A stretch of 64,000 nucleotides of DNA, from NCBI GenBank assembly GCA_020186115.1, contig WSYJ01000129.1, positions 1 through 64,000 of the forward strand. The letters run 5' to 3'. The notes under the pieces were generated by a model. That model made no database searches. It was not told the origin of the DNA and saw only the letters and a list, made by a program, of their open reading frames with translations. This document shows, piece by piece, positions 40,525 to 50,939 of this stretch; the stretch's first letter is position 1; the number at the start of each line of letters is the position of its first letter. The stretch is from Histomonas meleagridis. Its lineage: Eukaryota; Parabasalia; Tritrichomonadida; Dientamoebidae. The translations under genes and the position numbers were made by a program.

Positions 40525-42039
40525 TTATTCATCTTCTTCATCTTCATTTTCTTCTTTTTCTGTTTGTCCTCTATCTCTTGCGTAGAACTCATTTAATGTC
40601 TGCTGATCGATTCTCTTTAATGATTCCTTCGGTAATGTTCTTAATATTTCCCATGCCAAATCCAACGATTCAAATACATTTCTACTTTCATAAGGTCCTT
40701 GTTGTAAGAATTGTGTTTCAAATCTATGTAAGAACTCGATATGTTTCTTATCATCTTCACTTAATGATTCTTCACCAACGACAGCTTTCATTGCGAGTAC
40801 ATCTTTACCATGTGCATATGATGCGTACATTTGATTTGATACACTACTATGATCTTTACGTGTTAAACCTTCTCCAATAGCACTCTTCATCAAACGTGAC
40901 AATGATGGTAACAAGTTAATTGGCGGATAAATTTGTTTGTTATCAAGTTGACGATCAACATAAATTTGTCCTTCGGTAATATAACCAGTTAAATCTGGAA
41001 TTGGGTGTGTAATATCATCAGAAGGCATTGTAAGAATTGGAATTTGTGTGATACTTCCGGGACGTCCTTTAACTCTTCCTGCACGCTCATAGATGGATGC
41101 AAAGTCAGTATACATGTAACCAGGATATGATCTTCGTCCAGGAACTTCACTACGAGCTGTAGAAACTTCACGTAATGCATTTGCATATGATGTCATATCA
41201 GTCAAAATGGCTAAAATATGCATTCCTTGGTCATACGCAAGATATTCGGCTGTTGTTAATGCAATACGTGGTGTAATTAGACGTTCGATTGTAGGATCAT
41301 TTGCATGGTTCAAAAATAGAACCACACGTTCCATAGAACCACTTTGCTCGAAATCTTGTTGGAAGAATTGGGCAGTGCTCTTGTTAACACCCATAGCTCC
41401 GAAAACAATAGCGAAATTATCTGGTGATGTATCATAGACATCTTTACCACGATGTTGAACAAGACCTGCTTGACGACAGATTTGTGCAGCAATTTGGTTA
41501 TGGGGAAGACCAGAAGCTGAGAAAATTGGAATCTTTTGACCACGGGCAATTGAGTTCATTACATCAATAGCTGAAAGACCGGTCTGAATCATTTCTCTTG
41601 GGTACTCACGATTGTATGGATTGATTGGCTGGCCTTCAATATCGAGGAAATCGTCAGCAAGAACTGGAGGACCATGATCTAAAGGTGTACCACTCCCACT
41701 AAATACACGTCCAAGCATATCTGTGCTAACTGGTGTATGTTGTGTTTGACCAGTGAACTCAATTCTGGTTCTTTTGACATCAATATCTGTTGTACCTTCG
41801 AAAACTTGAACAACAGCTTTGTCTCCTTGAACTTCGAGAACTTTGCCACGACGTTCAGTTCCATCGCCAAGTGTAATACGGACAATTTCTGCGTATTTTG
41901 GGAACTTAACTTTATCACAAATAACTAATGGACCATTAACACTTGTAACAGTTCGGTATTCGATTCGTGGTTGGACAATGTAATCACGAGTTACTGCATC
42001 GACATGTTGCTTTGTGACTTCGTCGAATTTGTTGCTCAT
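40525..42039 (-). CDS. VMA2: V-type H+-ATPase subunit B
   Basis: A 504-residue non-catalytic B subunit of the V1 sector. It alternates with subunit A and contributes to nucleotide binding and to acidification of vacuoles and endosomes. Strongly conserved strings: [10 protein letters not shown], [10 protein letters not shown], Phe-Ser-Ala-Ser-Gly-Leu-Pro-His-Asn (the degenerate P-loop typical of B), Phe-Gly-Ala-Met-Gly-Val-Asn, [12 protein letters not shown] and [10 protein letters not shown]. The C-terminus is Glu/Asp-rich. Length is normal. Codon choice is slightly more GC-rich than its neighbours, as expected for a highly expressed gene. Confidence 0.97.
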   Translation of the reverse strand: MSNKFDEVTKQHVDAVTRDYIVQPRIEYRTVTSVNGPLVICDKVKFPKYAEIVRITLGDGTERRGKVLEVQGDKAVVQVFEGTTDIDVKRTRIEFTGQTQHTPVSTDMLGRVFSGSGTPLDHGPPVLADDFLDIEGQPINPYNREYPREMIQTGLSAIDVMNSIARGQKIPIFSASGLPHNQIAAQICRQAGLVQHRGKDVYDTSPDNFAIVFGAMGVNKSTAQFFQQDFEQSGSMERVVLFLNHANDPTIERLITPRIALTTAEYLAYDQGMHILAILTDMTSYANALREVSTARSEVPGRRSYPGYMYTDFASIYERAGRVKGRPGSITQIPILTMPSDDITHPIPDLTGYITEGQIYVDRQLDNKQIYPPINLLPSLSRLMKSAIGEGLTRKDHSSVSNQMYASYAHGKDVLAMKAVVGEESLSEDDKKHIEFLHRFETQFLQQGPYESRNVFESLDLAWEILRTLPKESLKRIDQQTLNEFYARDRGQTEKEENEDEEDE

Positions 42040-42050
42040 TTATTATTGAA

Positions 42051-42090
42051 TCAAAAAGTGTCAAATGATCATTGTTTTCTCAAAAAGTGA
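42051..42090 (-). promoter_or_regulatory. tandem initiator-like boxes before V-ATPase B
   Basis: Minus-sense TGACACTTTTTGA (42051-42063) and TCACTTTTTGA (42080-42090), 12 and 41 nt upstream of the ATG. They share ACTTTTTGA and fit a TCAYTTT-type initiator. This is one of the few genes without an AACCG box. Confidence 0.5.
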
Positions 42091-42225
42091 CACTTTATTT
42101 TCTTTAATATACAAATTTTCTTTTGGTTTTATTTGTATATAAGTAATGAAATTAATTCAAGTAATTGAAATTTCAATCATAATTAATCAAAAATGAACTT
42201 AATAATAAAAATAGAAAAAAATTAT

Positions 42226-45200
42226 TTAATAATCACCAAACCCGAAACCGAAACTTAATGGATTTGGATGCGCGAGTTTATTATTACCGAAATCAAATGT
42301 ATTTGTAACATTAACTTCCTCATCGAAAATTATATCCTTTTGTTTTTTAAGTAATTCGAATATTTCTATAGATTTCTGATTATCACTCCGATGTAAATTT
42401 GCAATCATAATTGCTGTTTTACCTTCATAATTTTTATCATTTAATTTTATTCCATTTTGTTGAACAAGAAATTCTACGATTTCATAATGAGAATTTTGAA
42501 CAGCCCCCATTAAAGAATTCATAAATAACATAAACAAATTCCGAATTAAATAAAGAAATATCAAATAATTATAACACATATTATTCTTTTGATTAATATC
42601 TATTTCACTATGTTCAAGTAATAATTTAACAGTATCTAAATGACCATTAAAACATGCACACATAAAAGCAGTACCAAAACAATTAATTAATTTCCAAATT
42701 TTATTATTAATTTCCATTTTTTATATAGGAATATAATATATATATAATAAATACCATGAAAGTTAATATCAATTTCTTTATGTTCAAGTAATAATTGAAC
42801 AATATTTGTTCTTCCTTCCATACATGCGACCATTAAAGGTGTATAAAATAGATAAATTTAATTCCAAATACTAATTTAAAATAGAAATAATTTAAATGAA
42901 TTATATAATAAAATGAATTAACAGATTTTATATTAACATTTATATCTTTATTATCAAGAATTAACTTAAAAATTTCATATTGATTTTTATGAACTAAATC
43001 AACATCGGTTTTATAATATTCAAATAAATTAAAAAAATACTATCGAATGGTCCCATGAAATTATAAAATAAACTCCAAACATATGAAATAAATATATTTA
43101 CCCGGCATTTTAAAAGGATGATCTTCCTTAAAATATTTATTCATGAATTGTTGTTGATCTTTTGAAGATGCCATTAAACATTTATTAAATATTATAAATA
43201 AATCATTTAAAATATAAACAAAATTTAAATCAATGAAATAAACATCGAAAAAATGAAACAAATTCTAACTAAGTGATTATATTTTGGATCATATGAATGA
43301 TTTTTTCCAATATTAATATTATAACACATTTTATGAAGCACGCTTTCAAATGATTTATAGAAATTCCAAATATTGTTATAATATTTTAATATTCTTTACA
43401 TTAAAATTAATTCCTTTTTGTTCTATAAGTAATTTAGAAATTTCAAGATAGCCTGCAATCATTGCATACATTAATGGTGTACCAAATATTTAAAATATAT
43501 TTCAACAAATATTCTAATAGAATAGATAATATATAAAATAAATATCTATGAAATTAATATCAATATCTTTTTGTTCTAGTAATAATTTAACGATTTCAAT
43601 ATAATTATTTCGTACTGCAAAAGTTAAAGCTGTTTCAAATAAATTAAATGATTACCAAATATCAAAATAAAACAAATAATTATTAAATTAAATTTTAATA
43701 CAAATTATTAAATAGTTCGAGCATTAACATCAATTCCTTTTTGTTCAAGAAGTAATTTTACTATTTCTGTATGACCTTTCCATGTTGCATATATTAAAGG
43801 AGTTTCAAAATATTAAAAAGAAATAAATTTCCATTTAATATGTTAATATTAATTGCTTCGAAACTAAGAAGAATTTTTACAAGTTCAATATTACCATTAT
43901 TACATGCATAAAATAATGGTGTTGAAAAAACAAATAATAAATTCCAAATTTTATAATAAAACTTCAAATTAATGAATTAAATAATATATAAAATTATAAA
44001 ATATCGACAATATTTACATTTATATCCTTTTGCTTCAAAAATAATTTAACTACTTCTATATGATCATTTTCGGTTGCGATGATTAATGCAGATTTTCCTT
44101 GAATATTTTGTTGGTAAATATCAATTCCTTTTTGTTCAAGAAGTAATTTAACTATTTCAATATTTCCTATTTCAGATGCAATCATAAGTGGTGTATTAAA
44201 TAGTTTAAATAATTTCCAAATATTAATCCAAAATATTAAATTATTTATATAAATTCTAAACAAAACAAATAAACATTTTTAACATTAATATCAATTCCAT
44301 TTTGTTCAATAATTAATTTAACTATATTTAAGTTACCTTTTAAAGAAGCTGAATGAAGTGCTGTACGAAATAATATAAATAATTTCCAAATATTATTTCG
44401 AAATATAAAATTAAAAAAACAAATAAATAAAACAAATAAATTCTATCCTGAAAGTTAACATCAATTCCTTTTTGTTCAAGAATCAACTTAGCCATTTCAT
44501 AATCATTATATTCGCAAGCACAAATTAAAGGAGTTTTATAAAAACATTAAATAACACTATAAAATATTCTTAAGAAACTCGAAATCAATAAAATTAAACA
44601 TCATAAATATTAACATTTATGTTCTTTCGAGATAGAACATATTTGACAAGTTCAATATTATGTGAAGAAACAGAATAAGCAAAAGCTTCACTTGGAATAT
44701 CTTTTTCATCGAAAAGATATTTTATCAAAAATAAGTTTCCACTTATGAATAATTCTTCAATGATTGATTCATTATATTCAAATCCTTGATTCTCCATGAA
44801 TGAAAATATTTCGAAATTATTATATTGAATAGATTTAATAACAATTGAAGTAAATAACATATTTTTACATTCTTCATCAGTTAAAATTTGTTGATTGTTA
44901 TGAACAAATGAAAAACTTGACTTATAAGGTTTCGATTTGAAATCAAAATATTTCATTTTTATTGACAATTTAAAATTTTTACGTTCCTTATGATAATATT
45001 TAAATATATTATTTTCATAAAGGTAATAAAAAATATTATTCCGATGATATTTAACTGCATCTTTATATGAATCCCTAAAAGTTGTACCATTTTGTTCACA
45101 TAAATGAAATATTTCGATGTTTCCACCTGCAACTGCATAATTTCCAGCGAATTGGATATCAGAACCATTTAATAACAAATATTTAAAACATTTAATTGCG

Positions 45201-45940
45201 CCATAAAAAGCAGCATATTCTATTAATGTAATTCCATGTTCTTCATCATATCTAAAACATTTACTAAATTGCTCATATATTGATGGCGTTATATGTTGAT
45301 TAAAATCAAATTCTTTTCCCGATGTTAATTTTTGAAGTTGTTCTACATCATCATCACGTATTGCCTTTGATATTTCTGATGGATTTCCTTCAGCAATATT
45401 AATTTTATGTTTCTCAAATTTATTTTGTCTATTTATTACTATAAAATCTTTTAAATTATTTTGGTTATTCTGTCTACTCCAATAAAGTGTTGATATTCCA
45501 CGTTCTTCTAATTCTTTAAGTTGTTCTTCTGTTAATAAATGTGCAAAATATTGGGAATCAAGTTTAGAAACGTTGTCGGAACTAATTAAGTTTTTTTCAA
45601 TTAAAATAGCTAAGAAATATTTCGATTCTTTAGAACGTAAATATAATAATTCACCTTTTAATAGTTGAAATATATGCGGATTGACTTTAAGTATTTCTTC
45701 TTCTTTCTTCTCGATATTTTGTAAATATTCGATATAAATATTTATATCTTTCCGTTGTGAAATAAATGATGAAATTGTATTTCCAATTAAAACAATATTA
45801 AATGAAAGTGGAAAATTTTCATCAAATAATTTCATCGTTAATTCAACAGTCATTTGAAGATTTCCTTGATCTAATTCAAGTACTAAGTCTTTTAAGTCTT
45901 GTAAATACTTAATTTCTTCTTTAGGGCTTCTGCTATGCAT
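42226..45940 (-). CDS. ankyrin gene F: DUF3447 protein with long, partly uninterrupted array
   Basis: Exon 1 (ATG 45938-45940 to about 44600) has the helical N-terminus and a DUF3447 with an insertion of about 30 residues before the last helices. About twelve ankyrin units follow to 42226. Most are separated by AT-rich spacers, but two junctions lack a spacer: at about 44100 Tyr-Gln-Gln-Asn-Ile-Gly-type Asn-Ile-Gln-Gly-Lys-Ser-Ala-Leu, and at about 42430 Lys-Asn-Tyr-Glu-Gly-Lys-Thr-Ala-Ile. Both show the normal Xaa-Xaa-Gly-Lys-Thr turn that spacers replace elsewhere. Units between 42900 and 43350 are degraded. The last exon (about 42226-42540) ends in a unique tail with Phe-Gly-Phe-Gly-Phe-Gly-Asp-Tyr. 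Extent as one gene is inferred. Confidence 0.55.
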
Positions 45941-45948
45941 ATTTATGG

Positions 45949-45976
45949 AAAGTGAAGTTCACTTGGAGGCCGTTAA
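45949..45976 (-). promoter_or_regulatory. Myb-type box plus initiator before ankyrin gene F
   Basis: Minus sense: TTTAACGGCC followed after a short gap by TTCACTTTCC, 10 nt before the ATG. Confidence 0.5.
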
Positions 45977-46102
45977 ATAGTCAAATTATATTTTTGGGGT
46001 ACCCCCAAATTATTTATTTCAGAAAAATACGATATGATAATTTGAAAAATGTACAAACAACACTGAAAAATATAGAAATTAAAAACAATTTATTTATAGT
46101 AA

Positions 46103-48520
46103 TTAAATATCATCTAAATCAACATCCATATCCGAATCATCTAAAAAAGAACTTTGCTGCGGTGTCATCATTACTGTTTCTATTGGAACTTCACTATTTC
46201 TGTTTCTGTTACATAAACTTCTTTCGACTTCAATTTCATCATCAATAGTAATATCATCACTTTCATCCAAAAATTTATCATCGCTATCGTCATCACTTAA
46301 AAACGCGTTTTCATCTGTTTGCTTAATTTGTTTACTACTTTCTAAATGTTCAATTTCTTCAATATATAAATCATCGTCATCATCACTTAAGAAATCATTT
46401 TCTTCCATTCTTTGACTTGCCAAATGTTCAGCCAATGACATACACGGAGTATTTTTTCGATCATTATCACTTTCATCATCAGAATCGATCATAAAAGGAT
46501 TTTCAACATTATTATCATTACTTTCAACATTTTGTGATAATTTTCTAATTAGACTTTCAATGTCTTCATCTTCTTCATCATTTTGACCTATTTTACATTG
46601 TTTATATATTGATGAAAGAATATTACTTTCAGCCGAATGTGTAATTACTGCTACATTTGAATCATATGTCGATACTCTAAACTTATGATACTTCAAATTC
46701 CTTCCGAAACAACATTCCAATGCATATAATTCATTTTTTTGTAGAAATGGACTTTTCGTATCATTATTATTATCGATTACATGAATTCTTTTTTCGTTTT
46801 GTAAACATTTTAAGTTAATAACACTTAAATTATTCGGTATCGGTACATTAGATATTTTTGGATGATACAAAACAAACTTCGATAAATCAGTTGTAAGTTT
46901 GCTTTTGATATATGACTTCGTATTTTTCACCTTGTCCAAATTCTTTTCTTCGTAACCTTCAGTCATTAAAAACACTACACGACCGGCGCGTTTTCGACCT
47001 GTTCTTCCCATTCTTTGCACAGTTTTTAAAGGGGAAGCTGAAGTATCAAAACATATAATTAAATCTACTTCGCCAATATCTAAACCTTCTTCACCTACTG
47101 ATGTTGCTACAATACAATTAATAGAACCTTTCCGAAATAATGAAACTACTTCTAATTGTGTAGCATCTGTTAATCCTTCGTTTTTTTTAGTTGTTGATTT
47201 ACCGATAAATATCGATGGCTTAACCAATGGTACATTTTCTAAATGTTTCACAATTGCATAAGCAACAGCACGAAATTGCGTAAATATTATCGATCTTGAG
47301 CTCGGATTATTCTCATAGAAATCAGATAATATTATCGAAAGTTTCGCAAGTTTCGGATGTGATATATTTTTCGCTTGTTCACTATACCGTAATAAGCTTT
47401 GGAACGCAGGACTTGTCACAAGTTTACGCTTTGATTCAGTGTCTTTACGTTTCTTCATGAAATCCTTTAGTCCTTCATTTAAATGTTCTGCGCCATACTT
47501 CAATAGTTTTTCATATATAAATGATAAGCTATTTAAGATACCAAACAAGTCGAGAAGGAAAAATTTGTCTTTGCTGTATTCGCCCGGCTGCTTTTGGAAG
47601 TTATTCATTGACACCCACACTAATCCATGCGTAAGGTTTTGTGGATTCGAAGTACGTAATAATCCTTTTGCTTGAAGTTGTTCTGCTATTTTTGTCATAC
47701 ATTGGCCTAAGAAATTCATTAACAAAGTTTCATCGCCACCTAATGGTACTGTAACTATTTCGATGTCTGTCTTATGTTGATACTTCGCTATGTCCGGATC
47801 ATTGTCATCTTTATATATGACCTTACTGATCATCAAATTAAAGATAACTGTTTGGATCGAGTTCATGTTATTGCCGGGCGTTGCTGATAACCCAATGACT
47901 CGAAATTGACTTGTTCGCGCTGCAACCAATCGAACAACACGTGAATATGCATAGTTACCATGCGCATGATGTGCTTCATCAAATATCAACAAAATTATAT
48001 TCGACGGGTCTAAGCGCTTTTTTTCAATGTCATTTTGAACTATTTGTGGTGTGCAAAAAAAAACTGTGTATTCATCCCATACACTTGAGCGCCCTTTAGA
48101 TGTGGAAGTTCCAATTATAGTTGTGACTTTACTTTGAGGTATATTTGTGAATGAGGTACACGCGTCAATTTGTTGGGTAACTAAATTACGCGTTGTAGCC
48201 ATGAAAATTATTATCCCTTTTGGAAACCATCTGTGAAAATTCATCATAGCGACTGCAGCTATTAAAGTTTTACCAGCGCCTGTTGGTAAACATACTAATG
48301 TGTTTTGATGGAAACATTCTTGTGAGATTTCGAATTGATAATCACGTCTAGTGACATTAGTTGGATAAAGAAAAGTTGATAACGTAGCTGGATCTGCTTC
48401 AACATAAGTATCTGATTCTCTACGATCAATTTCGGTGGGCGGGAAATTCAACGCAAGTTCCTCAGGTGAGCCATTAAGGTAATAACTTTCATGGCTCACA
48501 ATCGGTTGGTTGTTTTTCAT
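46103..48520 (-). CDS. FANCM/Mph1/Hef-type DNA helicase
   Basis: An 805-residue superfamily 2 helicase, likely acting in replication-fork and crossover control. Helicase part 1: Arg-Asp-Tyr-Gln-Phe-Glu-Ile, Walker A Leu-Pro-Thr-Gly-Ala-Gly-Lys-Thr, Phe-Met-Ala-Thr-Thr-Arg-Asn-Leu-Val, Phe-Asp-Glu-Ala-His-His-Ala, Gly-Leu-Ser-Ala-Thr-Pro-Gly. Part 2: Ile-Ile-Phe-Thr-Gln-Phe-Arg, Ala-Thr-Ser-Val-Gly-Glu-Glu-Gly-Leu-Asp-Ile-Gly, Gln-Arg-Met-Gly-Arg-Thr-Gly-Arg. The helical insert between them is typical of this group. There is no ERCC4 nuclease domain, as in yeast Mph1. The C-terminal 200 residues are acidic with repeated Phe-Leu/Met-Xaa-Asp motifs. ATG at 48518-48520. Confidence 0.9.
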   Translation of the reverse strand: MKNNQPIVSHESYYLNGSPEELALNFPPTEIDRRESDTYVEADPATLSTFLYPTNVTRRDYQFEISQECFHQNTLVCLPTGAGKTLIAAVAMMNFHRWFPKGIIIFMATTRNLVTQQIDACTSFTNIPQSKVTTIIGTSTSKGRSSVWDEYTVFFCTPQIVQNDIEKKRLDPSNIILLIFDEAHHAHGNYAYSRVVRLVAARTSQFRVIGLSATPGNNMNSIQTVIFNLMISKVIYKDDNDPDIAKYQHKTDIEIVTVPLGGDETLLMNFLGQCMTKIAEQLQAKGLLRTSNPQNLTHGLVWVSMNNFQKQPGEYSKDKFFLLDLFGILNSLSFIYEKLLKYGAEHLNEGLKDFMKKRKDTESKRKLVTSPAFQSLLRYSEQAKNISHPKLAKLSIILSDFYENNPSSRSIIFTQFRAVAYAIVKHLENVPLVKPSIFIGKSTTKKNEGLTDATQLEVVSLFRKGSINCIVATSVGEEGLDIGEVDLIICFDTSASPLKTVQRMGRTGRKRAGRVVFLMTEGYEEKNLDKVKNTKSYIKSKLTTDLSKFVLYHPKISNVPIPNNLSVINLKCLQNEKRIHVIDNNNDTKSPFLQKNELYALECCFGRNLKYHKFRVSTYDSNVAVITHSAESNILSSIYKQCKIGQNDEEDEDIESLIRKLSQNVESNDNNVENPFMIDSDDESDNDRKNTPCMSLAEHLASQRMEENDFLSDDDDDLYIEEIEHLESSKQIKQTDENAFLSDDDSDDKFLDESDDITIDDEIEVERSLCNRNRNSEVPIETVMMTPQQSSFLDDSDMDVDLDDI

Positions 48521-48550
48521 TTGAACCCAAAGGATCTTCCCCTTACTGGC

Positions 48551-48560
48551 GACCGTTTAG
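48551..48560 (-). promoter_or_regulatory. Myb-type box before the helicase
   Basis: GACCGTTTAG, minus sense CTAAACGGTC, 30 nt upstream of the ATG. Confidence 0.45.
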
Positions 48561-48623
48561 TTATTGACGAAAATTTTCTTTTTGAATTCAAAATGACATT
48601 TTAAATTTTGTCTTTTTATTTAT

Positions 48624-49028
48624 TTATTTACATTGAAAACGATTTAAAAGATTATTAATGTGTGGCTCAATGGCTTCTTTTGTTGTCGTTTCTTTTTGTT
48701 CTTCAAGTTCTGAGAGTGTATAAACATAATTATGGTTTTCATAATCATTTGGAAATCGTGGAATAACTGAAAGTGTCGGCTTACGATTTACAGGTTCATA
48801 ATAATGGAATGCAAACATTACGGGTTGAAGTGATTCAGTTTCTCGAATGGATTGAGCGATTTGATCTGCAAGGATATACATGTCAGAGAAATTGGACTTG
48901 GATTCATCATATTCAATCTTAATGTATCCTATTTTGGTAATGGCATTGATCCAAGAAACATTGAACCCGGAAAGACAGAAGTTCCGAACGATTGATACCA
49001 TAAAAAAATTGACTGAAATTTTTAACAT
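48624..49028 (-). CDS. unknown 134-residue protein
   Basis: No family recognised. The sequence is of mixed composition, not low-complexity: a hydrophobic start, Asn-Ala-Ile-Thr-Lys-Ile-Gly-Tyr-Ile-Lys-Ile-Glu-Tyr, Phe-Ala-Phe-His-Tyr-Tyr-Glu-Pro-Val-Asn, Leu-Ser-Val-Ile-Pro-Arg-Phe-Pro, and a Glu/Lys-rich end. Start is ATG 49026-49028 or the second Met at 49001. It is divergent from ferredoxin with as few as 27 nt between start codons, so both core promoters must overlap or lie inside the other gene's leader. Likely a real gene from composition and spacing. Confidence 0.55.
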   Translation of the reverse strand: MLKISVNFFMVSIVRNFCLSGFNVSWINAITKIGYIKIEYDESKSNFSDMYILADQIAQSIRETESLQPVMFAFHYYEPVNRKPTLSVIPRFPNDYENHNYVYTLSELEEQKETTTKEAIEPHINNLLNRFQCK

Positions 49029-49055
49029 AAACTGTGAATCAAAAGCAGATCACAA

Positions 49056-49400
49056 ATGTTATCCGCGTTTAAGAGAAGTCTTGTAAATATTAAATTCATC
49101 GGGAAAGATGTTGACAAAGTTGTCCAAGGTGCAGTTGGCGAAAGCTTATTACATGTCGCCGAAAAAAATGGAATTAAAATTCCATGTGCTTGTGAAGGAT
49201 CTTGTGCTTGCGGAACTTGTCACGTTTATGTCACAAAAGGAATGGATCTTTTAAACGAAATTTCTGATAAAGAAAATGATACACTTGATTTTGCTGTAGA
49301 CGTACACGATGACTCAAGGTTATCATGTACAGCTAGAATTGTTGCTGAAGATGGGGAAATAGAAGCTAAAATTCCTATGCATTCAAGGAATGTCATTTGA
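49056..49400 (+). CDS. mitochondrial/hydrogenosomal-type [2Fe-2S] ferredoxin
   Basis: A 114-residue adrenodoxin-type ferredoxin. The cluster ligands fit Cys46-X5-Cys52-X2-Cys55 and Cys91 (strings Cys-Glu-Gly-Ser-Cys-Ala-Cys-Gly-Thr-Cys-His and Arg-Leu-Ser-Cys). Glu-Asn-Asp-Thr-Leu-Asp matches the acidic partner-binding patch of ISC ferredoxins. A short N-terminus Met-Leu-Ser-Ala-Phe-Lys-Arg-Ser-Leu resembles the short hydrogenosomal presequences of trichomonads. It would carry electrons for Fe-S cluster assembly or for pyruvate/hydrogen metabolism. Two additional Cys (44, 50) lie in the loop. The motif is closer to the ISC ferredoxin than to the divergent classic trichomonad ferredoxin (from memory of that family). 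Confidence 0.9.
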   Translation: MLSAFKRSLVNIKFIGKDVDKVVQGAVGESLLHVAEKNGIKIPCACEGSCACGTCHVYVTKGMDLLNEISDKENDTLDFAVDVHDDSRLSCTARIVAEDGEIEAKIPMHSRNVI

Positions 49401-49575
49401 AATTAAAATTAATTCATTGATAACGTCTTTTTTTCGGTAAGTTTAAGGGACTTGTTCCGCGGAAAGTTGTGTTTAACCTTTCGATTTTTGCTTTTTGCTT
49501 TTTGGGATGAGCGAAAATGAAAAATGTTTCTGATGACGATAGAAAACTGACAAAAGATTTTACAAAAAAAAACTT

Positions 49576-50517
49576 ATGGCGGGAATCGTTGCTCTTTCGA
49601 TTGGAGACGAAGGAGAATATTTTACATTTGCTTTCGAGCACGGATATGAGGTATACTCTTTCACTCCTTTACAAAAAAAATATAAGAAAGATTTTATAAA
49701 TTTTAATATTATTTGTATTTCAACAAGTTCAGAAGGAAATCAAACAGCATTTGCTGTAAAACCTCTTTTGTCAGCATCCATGCAGTATAAAGTATTTTTA
49801 TGGAATAATTTTTTTGGTGAATCAGAATGTGAACTTAATTTTGATGAACCTGTTTGTTCAGTATGTATTAGAAAACATATACTCATAATTATTCTTTCTA
49901 ATTCTATTTGTTTATATGATATTTCTCAAAAAGCAATTCAATTTGAACAATTAACATCTACTAACACAGATGGAGCAGGAGAAGTCACGTTCTTTGATGA
50001 AAAATCAAAGATTGCTATATGTGGTTTAACTCCAGGTACAATTCAAATTTTTTCACAAGATGAAAATTCAAGACCAATTTTCATTCAAGCACATCAACAC
50101 CCAATCTCTTTTATAAGGTTTAGCCCAGACACAACACTTGTTGCAACAGCAAGTCAAAAAGCAACATTAATAAGAATATTCGATACTGCAAATGGAATAA
50201 TGATTAGTGTGTTTAGAAGAGGATCATTTCCTTCAAGAATTATGGCACTTGCATTTTCACCCTCGAACAAATGGCTTGTCGCAATAAGTGATAAAGGTAC
50301 AGTTCATCTATTTAATGCTTTCGAAAGATGTACTAATGAAGAATCACCACCAAAGGCAATTTCTAAATTGAATATTAACAGTATGAAATGCGCTGACTTG
50401 GTTTTTTTGGAAGAAAATTTGTTCATTATTGTATCATCATCAGGAATTGTTTCTAAGGTAGAAATAGAGAGTAACTCAATGAGGATTAGCTCTCAAGTTT
50501 TGGCATTTGCAAAATGA
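49576..50517 (+). CDS. PROPPIN (Atg18/WIPI family)
   Basis: A 313-residue seven-bladed WD40 protein with the PROPPIN phosphoinositide motif Phe-Arg-Arg-Gly (in Ser-Val-Phe-Arg-Arg-Gly-Ser-Phe, about residue 211), preceded by Ala-Thr-Ala-Ser-Gln-Lys-Ala-Thr-Leu-Ile-Arg-Ile-Phe-Asp and followed by Ala-Leu-Ala-Phe-Ser-Pro-Ser-Asn-Lys-Trp-Leu. Also His-Pro-Ile-Ser-Phe-Ile-Arg-Phe-Ser. PROPPINs bind PI3P/PI(3,5)P2 on autophagosomes and endosomes. Length fits the short WDR45 type. ATG at 49576. Confidence 0.9.
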   Translation: MAGIVALSIGDEGEYFTFAFEHGYEVYSFTPLQKKYKKDFINFNIICISTSSEGNQTAFAVKPLLSASMQYKVFLWNNFFGESECELNFDEPVCSVCIRKHILIIILSNSICLYDISQKAIQFEQLTSTNTDGAGEVTFFDEKSKIAICGLTPGTIQIFSQDENSRPIFIQAHQHPISFIRFSPDTTLVATASQKATLIRIFDTANGIMISVFRRGSFPSRIMALAFSPSNKWLVAISDKGTVHLFNAFERCTNEESPPKAISKLNINSMKCADLVFLEENLFIIVSSSGIVSKVEIESNSMRISSQVLAFAK

Positions 50518-50939
50518 ATTAACTTTATTTGTAAATTATGTGTTTTGATAAAATTTTATTAAATTAAATTAAATTTAAAAAGTGAATATTCAAATGTTTA
50601 CTTATTAAAACTTAACAAAGTTTAACAATTGTTTAACATCACCTTTTATTGTGAATTACTTATTTCATCCTTTTCATTGTGCTCTAGCAAAACATAAAAT
50701 TTCCAAAGGAATCATTAAAATTTGTATTCTTTTTTTGATTTCATTTGTTTTAAGAATAAATTTTTTTTTCTAAACACCACGCATAACATCAAACAAAAAA
50801 ATATTATCTTTTTTTGAATTTTTTATTTTTTGCAAATTGTTTTACATTATTTGATAATTCAAAATGTTGCATTTTGTTTAACAAACTTATCAATAGAGTC
50901 ATTCATTATCCATTAGGAAAGCCATATAACATATAAACT
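50518..50939. other. intergenic, AT-rich
   Basis: About 420 nt with T-runs; no gene recognised. Confidence 0.5.

Noticed and set aside
49861-49969. GTATGT ... ACTAACACAG inside the PROPPIN gene, like a trichomonad intron
   Set aside because: The reading frame across it is intact and encodes WD40 sequence; removal of 109 nt would break the frame, and the 3' motif lacks one AC.
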